Source: Acidobacteriota bacterium | Lineage (GTDB): Bacteria > Acidobacteriota > Thermoanaerobaculia > Multivoradales > JBCCEF01 | Assembly: GCA_039028635.1 (NCBI GenBank) | Contig: JBCCHV010000021.1 | Coordinates: 28,987 to 92,986, forward strand | Direction of reading: 5' to 3' | DNA: 64,000 bases | In this document: positions 49,634-59,378 of the stretch, in pieces | Layout: each line of letters opens with the position of its first letter | Position numbering within the stretch: the first letter of the stretch is position 1 | Program-made: the position numbers and the translations under genes | Notes under the pieces: generated by a model | What the model was told of the DNA's origin: nothing | The model's database searches: none | What the model saw: the letters and a program-made list of their open reading frames with translations, nothing else

Positions 49634-50008
49634 TCAGGCGAGGCTGGCGAGCTCGTCGTCGGTGAAGATCCGCGAGCGCACCAGGAAACGCCGCTCGCGA
49701 CCGTTGTCGAGGGAGAACATCCCGCCGCGGCCGGGAACGACGTCGAGGATGAGCTGGGTGTGACGCCAGACCTCGAATTGCGGCTCGCTGATGTAGACCG
49801 GCACACCATCGATCTCGCCGAGCTTGACGTCGCGGCTGCCGACCTTGAAGTCGTCGGTCGGGTAGCACATCGGCGAAGAGCCGTCACAACAGCCCCCGGA
49901 CTGGTGGAAGAGAATCGATGGATGGTCGGTGCGGATCTCATCGATCAGAGCCAGCGCCTCGGGGGTCGCCACCACGCGATCGACGGGTGGGTTTCCGGAA
50001 TCGGTCAT
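49634..50008 (-). CDS. DUF779 protein
   Basis: A 124-residue protein (ATG after GGAGGAG) with the family hallmark GGCCDGSSPMCYP (three Cys), plus GVPVYISEPQFEVWRHTQ and a GRGGMFSLDNGRERRF segment. DUF779 genes very often sit next to ExaC/AldA-type acetaldehyde dehydrogenases, as here. The role is not known; the Cys cluster suggests redox or metal binding. It lies downstream of the dehydrogenase on the same strand, with a repeat copy between. Confidence 0.9.
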   Translation of the reverse strand: MTDSGNPPVDRVVATPEALALIDEIRTDHPSILFHQSGGCCDGSSPMCYPTDDFKVGSRDVKLGEIDGVPVYISEPQFEVWRHTQLILDVVPGRGGMFSLDNGRERRFLVRSRIFTDDELASLA

Positions 50009-50058
50009 CGTCACTCCTCCACGTAGGGTCCGGTGGGATGTTGTCGGGGCCGTGGACT

Positions 50059-50251
50059 CGCAGGTTGCTGGATAACTCATCGGCAACCTGCGACCGAGCC
50101 CGGAAGGGCTCGGCGGCGAAGCCGTGAGACGGGGTGAGCCAAAAAGATCGCACTTTTTTTGGCGGGGGGGCGCCTAGCCCCCTCGCCGGGCGCCCCTAAA
50201 CAAGCGAGCAGCGCTGGAAATCCGCGAAGCGGACTTTTCAGCAGCCTGCTA
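50059..50251 (-). repeat. Structured intergenic repeat, copy C, abutting the aldehyde dehydrogenase stop
   Basis: About 190 bases between the DUF779 and dehydrogenase genes. One end (50234-50251) is the inverse of TAGCAGGCTGCTGAAAAG and its first three bases are the dehydrogenase stop codon TAG. The other end has CGCAGGTTGCTG and CGGCAACCTGCG arms (50059-50092). Inside are a GAGCCCGGAAGGGCTC hairpin, GGCGGCGAAGCCGTGAGACGG core and a GGCGCC...GGCGCC region, the same order as in the copies at 61323 and 63728. No coding potential. Confidence 0.75.
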
Positions 50252-51772
50252 GAAGAACCCCATCGGGTTGGGGTCGTAGCTCATCAGGATGTTCTTGGTG
50301 TTCTGGTAGTGGCTCAGCATCATCTTGTGGTTCTCGCGACCGATGCCCGACTGCTTGTAGCCTCCAAAGGCCGCATGGGCCGGGTAGAGGTGGTAGCAGT
50401 TGGTCCACACGCGCCCGGCCTTGATGGCGCGGCCGAAGCGATAACAGGTGTTGGCATCGCGGCTCCACACACCGGCGCCGAGGCCGTAGAGGGTGTCGTT
50501 GGCGATGGTGAGGGCTTCGTCGGCATCCTTGAAGGTGGTCACCGACACCACCGGTCCGAAGATCTCCTCCTGGAAGATGCGCATCGAGTTGTCACCGCGG
50601 AAGATCGTCGGCTCGACGTAGTAGCCGCCGGCGAGCTCACCGGGCATGCTCGGCTGGCCGCCGCCGGTGAGGATCTCGGCGCCCTCCTGACGACCGATGT
50701 CGAGGTAGGAGAGGATCTTCTCCAACTGCTCCGAGGAGGCCTGGGCACCCACCATGGTGGCCGGATCGAGGGGGTTGCCCTGGATGATCGCGCGGGTGCG
50801 GTCGAGGGCCCGCTCCATGAAGCGGTCGTAGATCGACTCCTGGACCAGGGCCCGGCTCGGGCAGGTGCAGACCTCGCCCTGGTTGAGGGCGAACATCACG
50901 AAGCCTTCGATCGCCTTGTCGAGGTAGGCGTCGTCGGCGGCGAGGACGTCGTCGAAGAAGATGTTCGGCGACTTGCCGCCGAGCTCGAGGGTGACCGGGA
51001 TGATGTTCTCGGAGGCGTACTGCATGATCAGACGACCGGTGGTGGTCTCGCCGGTGAAAGCGACCTTGGCGACGCGGTTGCTCGACGCCAGCGGCTTGCC
51101 GGCCTCGAGGCCGAAGCCGCTCACGATGTTGATCACTCCCGGCGGCAGGAGGTCGGCGATGCGCTCCATCCAGGCGAGGATCGAGGCCGGCGTCTGCTCC
51201 GCCGGTTTGATCACCACGCAGTTTCCGGCGGCGAGTGCCGGGGCGAGCTTCCAGGTCGCCATCAAGAGGGGGAAGTTCCACGGAATGATCTGCCCGACGA
51301 CGCCCAGCGGCTCCTTGAAGTGGTAGGCGATGGTGTCGTTGTCGATCTCCGACATCGAGCCTTCGTCGCCGCGGATGACGCCGGCGAAGTAGCGGAAGTG
51401 GTCGATGGCGAGGGGCAGGTCGGCGGCGGTGGACTCGCGGATCGGCTTGCCGTTGTCCCAGGTTTCGGCGGCGGCGAGGGCGGCGAGGTCATCCTCCATG
51501 CGCTGCGCGATCTTGAGCAGGATGTTGGAGCGTTCGGTGGTCGAGGTGGCACCCCAGGAATCGGCTGCGGCGTGGGCAGCGTCGAGGGCGGCTTCGACGT
51601 CCTCGGCGTTCGAGCGCGCGATCTCGCCGATCGGCTGGCCGTGGATTGGAGAGACGTTCTCGAAGTAGGCGCCGGACCTGGGGGCGACCCAGCGACCGCC
51701 GATGAAGTTGTCGTAACGATCTTTGAAGTCTGGGCGGGTGGTGAGGGTGGACGGTGCTTCTTGGATGGTCAC
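50249..51772 (-). CDS. Acetaldehyde/broad-range aldehyde dehydrogenase, ExaC-like
   Basis: A 507-residue NAD-dependent aldehyde dehydrogenase, GTG start with AGGAGGAG upstream. Motifs: [40 protein letters not shown] (Glu general base), [11 protein letters not shown] (catalytic Cys with neighbour Cys), and the C-terminal [18 protein letters not shown]. Length and sequence match the alcohol-oxidation ALDHs ExaC/AcoD, which also travel with DUF779 genes. It would detoxify or use acetaldehyde and similar short aldehydes. The last codon is followed directly by repeat copy C. Confidence 0.95.
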   Translation of the reverse strand: MTIQEAPSTLTTRPDFKDRYDNFIGGRWVAPRSGAYFENVSPIHGQPIGEIARSNAEDVEAALDAAHAAADSWGATSTTERSNILLKIAQRMEDDLAALAAAETWDNGKPIRESTAADLPLAIDHFRYFAGVIRGDEGSMSEIDNDTIAYHFKEPLGVVGQIIPWNFPLLMATWKLAPALAAGNCVVIKPAEQTPASILAWMERIADLLPPGVINIVSGFGLEAGKPLASSNRVAKVAFTGETTTGRLIMQYASENIIPVTLELGGKSPNIFFDDVLAADDAYLDKAIEGFVMFALNQGEVCTCPSRALVQESIYDRFMERALDRTRAIIQGNPLDPATMVGAQASSEQLEKILSYLDIGRQEGAEILTGGGQPSMPGELAGGYYVEPTIFRGDNSMRIFQEEIFGPVVSVTTFKDADEALTIANDTLYGLGAGVWSRDANTCYRFGRAIKAGRVWTNCYHLYPAHAAFGGYKQSGIGRENHKMMLSHYQNTKNILMSYDPNPMGFF

Positions 51773-51917
51773 TTCGCTCCTCCTATTCGACGGTGGGCGT
51801 CTACGGCAGTGACGAGTGCCACTATGCGCATCAAGGCAAGCTATTTTCAACGTAACACTCCGCGGCCCGCTGAGACAAGCAGCGCCGCCGACCGCCGACA
51901 TCCTCCCTTCCGAAGTC

Positions 51918-52775
51918 TCAGGCCTCGGTGGCGCTCTGATTGATCCGTCGAGTGATCTCGGCGAGGCGCGACCAGGTCTGCAGGCTGACCGGCAGCATGG
52001 TGGCCGCCTCGACGTACTCCCACGAGTAGGTGACGATCGAGAAGATGCGCCCGGCGCTGATCTCCGGCAGGCTGGCGCTGATCCAGAGGTTGAAGACGAT
52101 GAATCCGATCTGCAGCAGGAAGATCGAGCCGTAGACCAGCGCCTCCGTGTCCGACAGCTTGACCTCGAGATCGCGCAGCTTGCGCAGGTGGCCGAAGATG
52201 CGAGTCCGCCGGCCCTCTTCCAGCAGGGTCACCTGTCGCTCCATTTGACTGTTCAAGGAGGCGTTGAGGCGGAAGAACCGTCCGTGGGAGAAGGCGTAGA
52301 CCACGATCATCGCCACCGTGACGACCATCGCCGAAACCGCCAGCCGAAGATCGAAGGTGGCGAGGACCGCCAGCGTCACCAGGATCTGGATCACCGAGGT
52401 CAGCAGGGTGGGCAGGTCCTGCTCGAGGAAATCGACCAGCTCCCGCGCCATGCCCAGGCGGGCGCTCTTGGCGGACACCGAGAGGTGCGGAAACCGGCGA
52501 TCGAGGGCGGCGCCGAGGAGCACCCGGATCGAGCCGTAGGCGCGGGTGTCGAAGGCCCGCCGCGTCACCATCACCACGGTCAGCGCCACCAGCGCGCTGC
52601 CGAACCAGACCAGCTCCCGGGAGCGCCCGGCGAGCAGACCGTCGATCGCCAAGCCGATCAGCAGCGGCACGAAGGCCAGCAGCACGATCTCGATCATCAC
52701 CAGCGTGCAGGTGACGCCGATGCGGCCGGGAAAAGTGCGAATGATCTGGGACAGGCTGAGTCGTTCTCGGTTCAT
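51918..52775 (-). CDS. Orphan six-helix ABC transporter membrane domain (no ATPase)
   Basis: A 285-residue protein with six membrane segments (about residues 20-50, 57-75, 128-160, 245-265 among them) and the ABC exporter-type membrane fold (ABC_membrane_3-like). An ATP-binding domain is absent and none lies within several kilobases, so the protein either borrows an ATPase or has lost transport function. It is alone between an aldehyde dehydrogenase and a secreted protein gene. Confidence 0.75.
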   Translation of the reverse strand: MNRERLSLSQIIRTFPGRIGVTCTLVMIEIVLLAFVPLLIGLAIDGLLAGRSRELVWFGSALVALTVVMVTRRAFDTRAYGSIRVLLGAALDRRFPHLSVSAKSARLGMARELVDFLEQDLPTLLTSVIQILVTLAVLATFDLRLAVSAMVVTVAMIVVYAFSHGRFFRLNASLNSQMERQVTLLEEGRRTRIFGHLRKLRDLEVKLSDTEALVYGSIFLLQIGFIVFNLWISASLPEISAGRIFSIVTYSWEYVEAATMLPVSLQTWSRLAEITRRINQSATEA

Positions 52776-53028
52776 GATGGGTCCTTCTCTCGAGCTTCGG
52801 AGCAGCGAAGAGTCCGCTGATGCTCTCTTCTCGGGACGGCTTCAGCAAGCTGCCGCGACGAGACGGACGGCCTTGGGGTCTGGCTAGCGGATGGTGGTGC
52901 CAGCCGCTCCCTATAGCCGCTCCCCGTACGTCGGGATCGACGGCGTTCTTTCGCTGGTCAGGAGTGATCCCTTCGGCTGCCGGCGGTTGCAATGGCTTCG
53001 CTGGTCTCGCCGCCGGGCCACGTCCCGC

Positions 53029-53721
53029 TCAGGGCAGCGCCAGAACGCGAAAATCGTCGAACTCCACCCAGTGCCACTCGTCGTGTTTGCCCTGTCCGGC
53101 GACCACGCCGAAGGTCGGCGTCGAGCCCGAGTGCTCGAGCTCGACCGTCCCAAGCCGCTGCCAGGCCTCGGCGCCGGGCGGTCGAAAGTAGCCGGTGAAC
53201 TCGGCTCCGCGACGCTCGAGGCGGAGCTCGACCTTCTCGCCTTGGAACGGCACCGCCTTGGAAGCCCGGTCGCGGCCGCGGCCATCGCTTTCATGGACCA
53301 GCATTATCTTCTGGGTTTCGTGCTGCACGTGATTGAGCTGCGTCAGGGTGACCCAGTGGTCGTCGTCGAAGTACCAGATCAGCCCGCCGTGCTCGTAAGC
53401 GTGGGTCATCGCCAGGCCGGCATCGACCGTCAGCTCGGCGGCCACCGCGTTGGGTAGAGGGCTCGGGTTTGCGAGGAGCAGGACGTTCCGCTGTGAATTC
53501 TCTCGTCCCCACAGCTGGCCGCGGGTGCGGATGGCGAGCTTGCCGTCGGCAAGGCGCCACCCGGCCTCGTCTTGGCGCACCCAAGTCCAGTCGCTGGCGA
53601 GCTGGTCGGTCGAGAAGTCGTCCTCGGCGAGCACCGAGTCCTGCGCCGCGACGCACGGCAGCGCGAGGACGGCGACGGAGGCCGCGGACACTGCGATGGA
53701 GAGGAGGGTGGCTGGCTTCAT
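53029..53721 (-). CDS. Secreted concanavalin-like (DUF1349-type) protein
   Basis: A 230-residue protein with a signal peptide (about residues 1-25, ending in CVAAQ) and a GGAGAG ribosome site. The mature part reads like a beta-sandwich of the DUF1349/glycoside-binding family: DDFSTDQLASDWTWVRQDEAGWRL, then HAYEHGGLIWYFDDDHWVTL, and the final DEWHWVEFDDFRVLALP. These folds bind carbohydrate. No catalytic residues for hydrolysis are evident. Possible roles are sugar sensing or a cell-surface lectin. Confidence 0.75.
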   Translation of the reverse strand: MKPATLLSIAVSAASVAVLALPCVAAQDSVLAEDDFSTDQLASDWTWVRQDEAGWRLADGKLAIRTRGQLWGRENSQRNVLLLANPSPLPNAVAAELTVDAGLAMTHAYEHGGLIWYFDDDHWVTLTQLNHVQHETQKIMLVHESDGRGRDRASKAVPFQGEKVELRLERRGAEFTGYFRPPGAEAWQRLGTVELEHSGSTPTFGVVAGQGKHDEWHWVEFDDFRVLALP

Positions 53722-53792
53722 CGGGACTCTCCTCGAGGGTTGATTTCGGGCGTCGGTCACGCCGCCACCTTCGGATGCGAGCGAGGGCCGCC

Positions 53793-54164
53793 CTAGACAG
53801 AGCTCGCCCTTCCAGGGGAAACCCACCGCGCGGTGGCCCACCCCAGGGCTCCGGTGGCGACCATCGTTGCGACCGCCCAAGTCAGATCTCGCGTTCGAGG
53901 ATCGGAGAGCATCTCCGCCGTGATCAACGGTGTCTCGGCAGGGCTTCCGGGCATCAGGAAGACCCAAACCAGGCCTGCGAGAAGCATTCCGAGATTGAGG
54001 CAGAATCCGGGAAGGAAGCGCGCCCACGGGAAGGGAATGGGGGCCCGCTCCGCCGCCTCTTCTCGAACCGCTCGCATGACCAGGGTGGAGAACTCTGCCT
54101 TCGGATTCAGCTCCTCTTCCTCGCTGAGGATGCGATCGAGCTCCTTGATCTCGTTCTCGTTCAT
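53793..54164 (-). CDS. Small membrane protein after an ECF sigma factor (possible anti-sigma)
   Basis: A 123-residue protein with an acidic, helical N-terminus (about 45 residues: NENEIKELDRILSEEEELNP) and two membrane segments (about 52-72 and 93-112). It directly follows the sigma factor with its start over the sigma stop (ATGA). This placement and layout fit an anti-sigma factor or membrane-bound regulator, but no zinc-binding HxxxCxxC motif is seen. Confidence 0.7.
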   Translation of the reverse strand: MNENEIKELDRILSEEEELNPKAEFSTLVMRAVREEAAERAPIPFPWARFLPGFCLNLGMLLAGLVWVFLMPGSPAETPLITAEMLSDPRTRDLTWAVATMVATGALGWATARWVSPGRASSV

Positions 54165-54751
54165 GCTTCGGCCTCGCGGTTCGCCAGGGCGAGTGGGTGC
54201 CCCAACGCCTTCAGCTTGGTCTTCAGTAGTTTACGGGCCCGATGCAGGCGGGCCTTGACCGTGCCCGGCTTGGTGCCCAACGTCGCGGCCGTCTCGACCA
54301 CGTCTTGCTGTTGAAAATAGTAGACCACGATGGTGTCGCGGTACTTCGGTGGCAGAAGGGCCACGGCCCGCCGAACGATGCTGTCGCGGCTGGCTGCGGC
54401 CATCTCGCTGGCGAGGTCCCCCGCCGCCGCGACCGCCTCGGCGTCGGCGAGCTCGACGGCGGGCGGAATGTGACGACGCAGTCTGGTGCGGTAGTGGTTG
54501 AGGGCCACCGAGAACATCCAGGTGGAGAACTTCGCCTCGCCGCGCCACCGCTTCAGATTGCGGAAGACCTTGAGCAGGGCCTCCTGGGCCATCTCCTCTG
54601 CCAGGCTGTGATCGCGGCTGAGGCGGTAGGCGAGGCTGAGGAGCGGCCCCTGCCAGCGAGAGACGATGCCCTCGAAGGCATTGGTGTCTCCGGCCAGGAC
54701 GCGGGCGACGATGCCCGCGTCGTCATCGCGGCTCGAGGATTCCGAAGACAA
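54161..54751 (-). CDS. ECF-family RNA polymerase sigma factor
   Basis: A 196-residue sigma-70 family protein (RpoE type). Region 2: FEGIVSRWQGPLLSLAYRLSRDHSLAEEMAQEALLKVFRNLKRWRG, with the usual EEMAQEALLK core. Region 4: ALLPPKYRDTIVVYYFQQQDVVETAATLGTKPGTVKARLHRARKLL. I prefer the TTG at 54751, seven bases after GGAG; a CTG at 54769 would overlap the upstream stop. It is flanked by two small membrane proteins, so it is probably activated by an envelope signal. Confidence 0.92.
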   Translation of the reverse strand: MSSESSSRDDDAGIVARVLAGDTNAFEGIVSRWQGPLLSLAYRLSRDHSLAEEMAQEALLKVFRNLKRWRGEAKFSTWMFSVALNHYRTRLRRHIPPAVELADAEAVAAAGDLASEMAAASRDSIVRRAVALLPPKYRDTIVVYYFQQQDVVETAATLGTKPGTVKARLHRARKLLKTKLKALGHPLALANREAEA

Positions 54752-54765
54752 GATCGAGCTCCGCT

Positions 54766-55203
54766 TCAGTCCTGCTCCAGGGTGTCGGACGACCAGCCGG
54801 GCGGCGGCGGTCCGGGATCCACTTTGGAGGCGAAAACAGCTCCGTAGAGCAACATGCAGGCGCCGATGCTGCCCGGAATCAAGCCGAGCCTCCAAGCCCC
54901 GCCGCTGACGAACTGCAGGCCGAGGCAAATGCCGATGCCCACCCCGATGAGGACGAAGGCCGCCACCAGCAGCTTCTCGCGGGCCTGCTGAAGCTTGAGC
55001 TTGTGCTCGTACTGCATCAACGAGGTGACGCCCGCCGCGTCCATCTTGCCGCTCTCGACCAAGCGCTTGCGAAACTCGAAGCGGTAGTACTCCTGACGCT
55101 CCTTGCGCCGGTTCTCAGCCCAGGAGACGATCGTGATGAAGGTGAAAGTGGCTACCGCCCCGGTAGCCAGGAACAGCCAGAGTGCCACGTTGGTAGATCC
55201 CAT
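54766..55203 (-). CDS. Small membrane protein upstream of an ECF sigma factor
   Basis: A 145-residue protein with AGGAGG ribosome site, an N-terminal membrane segment (about 6-27), a charged helical stretch (30-72, coiled-coil-like), and two more segments (about 76-98 and 105-125). Its layout resembles DUF6249-type small membrane proteins. It leads the transcription unit with the sigma factor and the next membrane protein, so it likely senses the envelope. No enzyme motif. Confidence 0.65.
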   Translation of the reverse strand: MGSTNVALWLFLATGAVATFTFITIVSWAENRRKERQEYYRFEFRKRLVESGKMDAAGVTSLMQYEHKLKLQQAREKLLVAAFVLIGVGIGICLGLQFVSGGAWRLGLIPGSIGACMLLYGAVFASKVDPGPPPPGWSSDTLEQD

Positions 55204-55468
55204 CGCCGGTCCTCCTTTCTAGGAATTGGTCGCGATTGCAGCGCCTCGGGCCCGGTGATTTTGCCCTTTGCGCCTGGGTTTCGCTCAGTAGGACTCAGGG
55301 GGGCCGTCCGAGGTTGCATTTTCTGCTCTGCGGAGGCAGAAGGTGTCACCCGCTCCGGCGCAGGGGGCTCGAGCTCTGGGTCGCCGGGTGCGAGGGCCTG
55401 GCAGCCCCGAGTCGAGGCTGCCGAGGTCGAGTCGGGGCGCGCCCGCCCCGGATGGCGCGGATTGGCCT

Positions 55469-56659
55469 TCAGGCGGCGGGTTGCTTGAGAGCCGCGTCGA
55501 CCAAGCGATCACCGGCGCGCCGGGCACCGGCGATGTTGCGCGCGACAGGACCGATCTCGAGCTCGGCCAGCGGGCCGGTGACGTGGATCCGCGGGTGCCA
55601 GCGGAGCCAGGAGTCGACGATCGGATAGCCGCAGGCGGCGCAGCGCAGGTCGTGCTCGTCGACCAGGCGATCGAGCATGGCGCCGCCCGGGCGCCGGCTG
55701 GCGAAACCCGTCGCCAGGTAGAGATGGTCGCCGTCGATCCGCTCGCCGGAGGTCAGCTCGAGCTGCAGGCCGGCGCCATCGACCTCGAGACCCGAGACCT
55801 CACTGTGGTGGAGCGTGAGACGCCCACTGGCGAGGGCGACGCGCAGGGCGTGACGGACTTCCGGCGTCACGGAGCCTCGGTGGCGGGCCTGCTGGATGAT
55901 GCGGCGGCGCCCGTCCGGGTCTCTTTCGCGTTCGAAGGTAGGCATGAGCTTCGGCCCCAGCCAGCCCGGGTCGCTGTCGAAACGATGGACCCGCGGCGGG
56001 TGGCGGGTCACCAGGTCGACGGTTCGCTGATCGGCGACGAGACGGATCGCGGCCTGGACCGCCGAGATGCCGCCACCGACGACGAGGGCGCGCTCGCCCG
56101 GGTCCGACCGATGGGGCGATGGCTGCCCGGGCGGATCGAAGAGGTGTCGAATGCGCGAACCATGGCCCACGGCCCATTCCGGCCACTCCGGCTGGTCGCC
56201 GGCGCCGAGGGCCAGAACCACTCGCGCGGCGGCGATGGTCGTGCCGTCACAGGTGGTCACCTGAACGCCGTCCGTTTCTGGCTGCAGCCGTTCGGCTTTG
56301 CCGCGCAGGTGAAGGCCGGTGAGACCGAAGCGCGTGATGACGTGATCGCAGTGCGCGTTGAAGAGGTCGAGGGACGGGCAGTTGTAGCGGCTGCGCAGGA
56401 GTCCCGGCGGTCGTTTGCGCCGGTCGCCGGCGAAGCGCATCAGCGAGGACGGCTCGAGATCGAGGTGGTGCACGCCGGGAGAGCGGAGATGGGACATGCC
56501 GGTCGCCGAGGTGAACGATCGCCAGCGTTGGAGTAGTTGCGCCGCCGGATCGAGAATCGCGAGGCGAGCGCTGTCGATTCCGCCCTCGCCCACCAGTCGG
56601 GCGGCGAGATGGACGCCGTGGGGGCCGCCGCCGACGATCAGCCAGTCGAGGACGTTCAT
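55469..56659 (-). CDS. FAD/NAD(P)-binding monooxygenase-like protein
   Basis: A 396-residue flavoprotein with an N-terminal FAD motif (LIVGGGPHGVHLAARL) and an NADPH motif in the middle (ALVVGGGISAVQAAIRLV). The arrangement resembles the SidA/IucD/PvdA lysine- or ornithine-N-hydroxylase family and related FAD-NAD(P) proteins. It starts four bases after the stop of the ABC permease on the same strand, so the two share a transcript whose promoter region carries a Fur-box-like site. A role in siderophore or iron metabolism is therefore suggested, without proof. Confidence 0.82.
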   Translation of the reverse strand: MNVLDWLIVGGGPHGVHLAARLVGEGGIDSARLAILDPAAQLLQRWRSFTSATGMSHLRSPGVHHLDLEPSSLMRFAGDRRKRPPGLLRSRYNCPSLDLFNAHCDHVITRFGLTGLHLRGKAERLQPETDGVQVTTCDGTTIAAARVVLALGAGDQPEWPEWAVGHGSRIRHLFDPPGQPSPHRSDPGERALVVGGGISAVQAAIRLVADQRTVDLVTRHPPRVHRFDSDPGWLGPKLMPTFERERDPDGRRRIIQQARHRGSVTPEVRHALRVALASGRLTLHHSEVSGLEVDGAGLQLELTSGERIDGDHLYLATGFASRRPGGAMLDRLVDEHDLRCAACGYPIVDSWLRWHPRIHVTGPLAELEIGPVARNIAGARRAGDRLVDAALKQPAA

Positions 56660-56663
56660 TCGA

Positions 56664-59060
56664 CTAGGCCGACTCGCCGCGGATCGCGATCAGCGGACTC
56701 AGCCTGGCGGCTCGCAGGGCGGGGAGCAGGCAGGCCACCAGGACCGCCAGGGCGAGGGTGAAACAGGCGGTGAAGAGGCTCAGCGGGTCGGTCGCCGCAA
56801 CGCCGAACAGCAGACTCTCGATCAGGCGGCCGAGAAGGAGGCCCGCGGGCACGCCGATCAAGGTGCCACGCAACAGGATGCGAAGGCCCTGGGCCATGAT
56901 CAGGGACAGGAGGTCTCGGGGTTGGGCGCCGAGGGCCTGGCGGATCCCCATCTCCTGTCGGCGCAGGGTGACGTGGTAGGACATCACGCCGTAGGTGCCG
57001 CCGGCGGCGAGGGCGAGGGCGAGCAAGGCGAAGATCGAGAACAGGCGACTCGTCACCAGGCGCTGCCATTCCACCCGGGCCAGCCGCTCCTGCATCGGCG
57101 CCACGTCGAAGAGCGGCAGGTCGGGGTCGACGCTCTGAATCGCGGCTTCGACCTGGCGCGTCAGCTGGGTGGCCTCGAGAGAACTGCGCAGCGCAAAGTA
57201 AGTGTCGCCGGTGAAGTGCTGCCGATGGGAGACGTAAAGGTCGAGGCTGAAGTCACCGGCACGCCGTTCACTGCGCACGTCGCCGGCGATGCCCACCACC
57301 GTCATCCAGGGCTCCGGCGACTCTGGAGGACCGAGCTTGAGGCGCTTGCCGAGGGCGCCATCGGGCCACAGCCGTTGGGCCAGGCCGCGGCTCAGGACGA
57401 CCACCGGTTGGGTGCTTTGCCGATCGCCGGAGTCGAAGGACCGACCTTGGCGCATGGGGATCTTCATGACCTCGAAGTAGCCGGCGCCGACGGACTGGAG
57501 GTGGATGAAGGGATTGGCCTCTTGCTCCTCCGCCGATTGCCCTTCGAGGGTGAGCACTCGTTTGCTGTTCGAGTCGAGCCGGGCCAGGGGCAGATTCTGG
57601 TTCGCCGCCACGCCCTCGACTCCCGGGATCTGTCGCAGATTCTCGAGGGCTTGCTCGAAGAATGGGGTGACCTGCTCGATCTTGTTGTAGGTCCAGTAGG
57701 GGGGATCGACCCGCACGGTGAACAGGTTCTCGCTGGCGAATCCGAGATCCTGGCGATCGAGGGCGAAGGCGCTCCGAATCATCAAGCCGGCGCCCGCCAG
57801 CAGGATCAAGGCGAGGGCGATCTCGCCGGTCACCAGGGCGCCTCGCAAACCGGCCGACGGTCCACCGGTGGCGCCTCGCGTTCGCACCATGGAGTGGCCG
57901 GAGGCGGAGCGAGAGGCGAGCAGCGCCGGGGCCAGGCCCGCGAGCATGCCGCTCATCAGCACCAAGGCCGCGGCGACTGCAAAGGCGATGGGATCGAGCC
58001 GGATCTCCATCCAGCTCGGCAGGTCGGCTTGCACCAGGCCGCTGAAGAAGCGCAGGCCGAAGCTGGCGATCATCAGCCCGAGGCCCCCGCCGAAGGTCGC
58101 CAGCACGATGCTCTCGACGAGCACCTGACGCAGCAGGTGAATGCGGCTTGCTCCGAGGGAGATCCGGACTGCCAGCTCTTCGCGCCGCTCGCTGGCGCGG
58201 GCGAGCAGGAGATTGGCGGTGTTGACGATCGCGATCAGCAGCACCAGGGCCACCGCGACCGCCAGCATCAGCAGGTAGGGGCGCGCCGCGCCGACCCACG
58301 AGTCACGCAGCGGCACGACGCCGAACTGGACTCCACCATTGAGCTCCGGAAAGCGCTCCTGCCAGAGGCGACCGAATCGCGTCATCTCCTGCTGGGCTTG
58401 CTCCAGGGAAGCGCCCGGTCGCAGGCGGGCGAGCACCGAATGGCGCCGACCATCGAGACCGTAGTAGTCGGTCACCTGGCGGTAGAGATCGACTCCCGGT
58501 GGAAAGCTGCTGGCGGGCGCGAGAACACCGTCGACGACGTAGGAGCCGCTGTCGAGGAGGATGGTGCCGCCGACGATTCCGGGGTCGCTACCGAAGCGGC
58601 GCTGCCAGAAACGATGACTCAGCACGACGCGGTTCTGAAAGCGAAAGTCCTGTTCGGCCGAGAAGGCGCCGCCGTGAGCGAATCGACTGCCCAGCACCTC
58701 GAACAGGGGATAGGCGCTGATCGCGGTGGGGGCAACTTCCGGAGGACCATCGCCGGTGACGTTGTACTGGCTGAGGTAATAGGCCCCGACGGTTTCGAAG
58801 ATGCGACTGTCGCGCTGCAGCTCCTCGATCTCCCGCTGCGTGAGGTGCCCCGGCTCGGCGCCCATGTAGGCCATCACTCGCACCAGCCGGTCGGCTTCGG
58901 GAAAGGGCAGTGGCCTCAGCAACAGCGCTTGAATCAAGCTCGCCACGGTGACGGTGGCGCCGAGGCCGAGCCCGAGGGTCAGGACGGTGATCGCGGCAAA
59001 GGTCGGCCGGCGGCGGAATCCGCGCAGAGCAAAGGCGAGGTCTTGGACGAGGTGGCTCAT
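56664..59060 (-). CDS. ABC transporter permease, MacB/FtsX family (acidobacterial long type)
   Basis: A 798-residue protein from the ATG at 59060, with a MacB-like periplasmic domain between two groups of membrane helices (about 22-45, 270-400 and 680-780). The duplicated FtsX-type permease with its own paired periplasmic domains and no ATPase is the form found in great numbers in Acidobacteriota (often called ADOP). Features include VRDLAFALRGFRRRPTF-like start and LLLARASERREELAVRISLGA and YGVMSYHVTLRRQEMGIRQALGA, the two signature loops. It is the upstream gene of the pair with the FAD protein. Confidence 0.9.
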   Translation of the reverse strand: MSHLVQDLAFALRGFRRRPTFAAITVLTLGLGLGATVTVASLIQALLLRPLPFPEADRLVRVMAYMGAEPGHLTQREIEELQRDSRIFETVGAYYLSQYNVTGDGPPEVAPTAISAYPLFEVLGSRFAHGGAFSAEQDFRFQNRVVLSHRFWQRRFGSDPGIVGGTILLDSGSYVVDGVLAPASSFPPGVDLYRQVTDYYGLDGRRHSVLARLRPGASLEQAQQEMTRFGRLWQERFPELNGGVQFGVVPLRDSWVGAARPYLLMLAVAVALVLLIAIVNTANLLLARASERREELAVRISLGASRIHLLRQVLVESIVLATFGGGLGLMIASFGLRFFSGLVQADLPSWMEIRLDPIAFAVAAALVLMSGMLAGLAPALLASRSASGHSMVRTRGATGGPSAGLRGALVTGEIALALILLAGAGLMIRSAFALDRQDLGFASENLFTVRVDPPYWTYNKIEQVTPFFEQALENLRQIPGVEGVAANQNLPLARLDSNSKRVLTLEGQSAEEQEANPFIHLQSVGAGYFEVMKIPMRQGRSFDSGDRQSTQPVVVLSRGLAQRLWPDGALGKRLKLGPPESPEPWMTVVGIAGDVRSERRAGDFSLDLYVSHRQHFTGDTYFALRSSLEATQLTRQVEAAIQSVDPDLPLFDVAPMQERLARVEWQRLVTSRLFSIFALLALALAAGGTYGVMSYHVTLRRQEMGIRQALGAQPRDLLSLIMAQGLRILLRGTLIGVPAGLLLGRLIESLLFGVAATDPLSLFTACFTLALAVLVACLLPALRAARLSPLIAIRGESA

Positions 59061-59378
59061 TCGAATCCCGCGTTTCGAAGGGCGGATAAGCAGCTCTGGG
59101 GCCGCCTTGCGATAATGATAATGCAAAATCGATATCAAATTTCAGGGGATCAGGTCGCGCTGCCGCGACCTCGCCTTCGGAGGCCGGTCCCCGGTGTCTT
59201 GGAACCGAATCGGCTCCGCTCCGTACAAGAGGTCTGAAAGGCCCGTTCGATCTCGTCGTATGCTCCGTAGAACCACTCGAGGAGTGACCGGGCCGTCCTC
59301 GTCAAAGCGCGCCGCCGATTCTGGGTCGGGCGCGCGCCGAGGACTTCCGAAGCCAAGTAATCGAGACAGGAGCTGGTG
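59061..59378. other. Divergent intergenic region between the ABC permease and S9 peptidase genes
   Basis: About 320 bases and no credible gene. It is AT-richer around 59110-59155, where the Fur-like site lies, close to the permease. The rest is ordinary. The peptidase has its own ribosome site (AGGAG) just before the ATG at 59379. Confidence 0.45.
59111..59122 (-). promoter_or_regulatory. Fur-box-like site upstream of the ABC permease/FAD operon
   Basis: GATAATGATAAT is two adjacent copies of the GATAAT hexamer, identical to the first 12 bases of the classical Fur consensus GATAATGATAATCATTATC, followed by GCAAAATC instead of the symmetric half. It lies 50 bases upstream of the permease start on the minus strand and about 255 bases before the peptidase on the plus strand, so iron-dependent control of the permease/FAD pair is likeliest. 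Confidence 0.45.

Noticed and set aside
56415..59237. Plus-strand frame of 940 codons opposite the MacB-like permease and FAD gene
   Set aside because: Shadow of two well-supported minus-strand genes; no recognisable domain.
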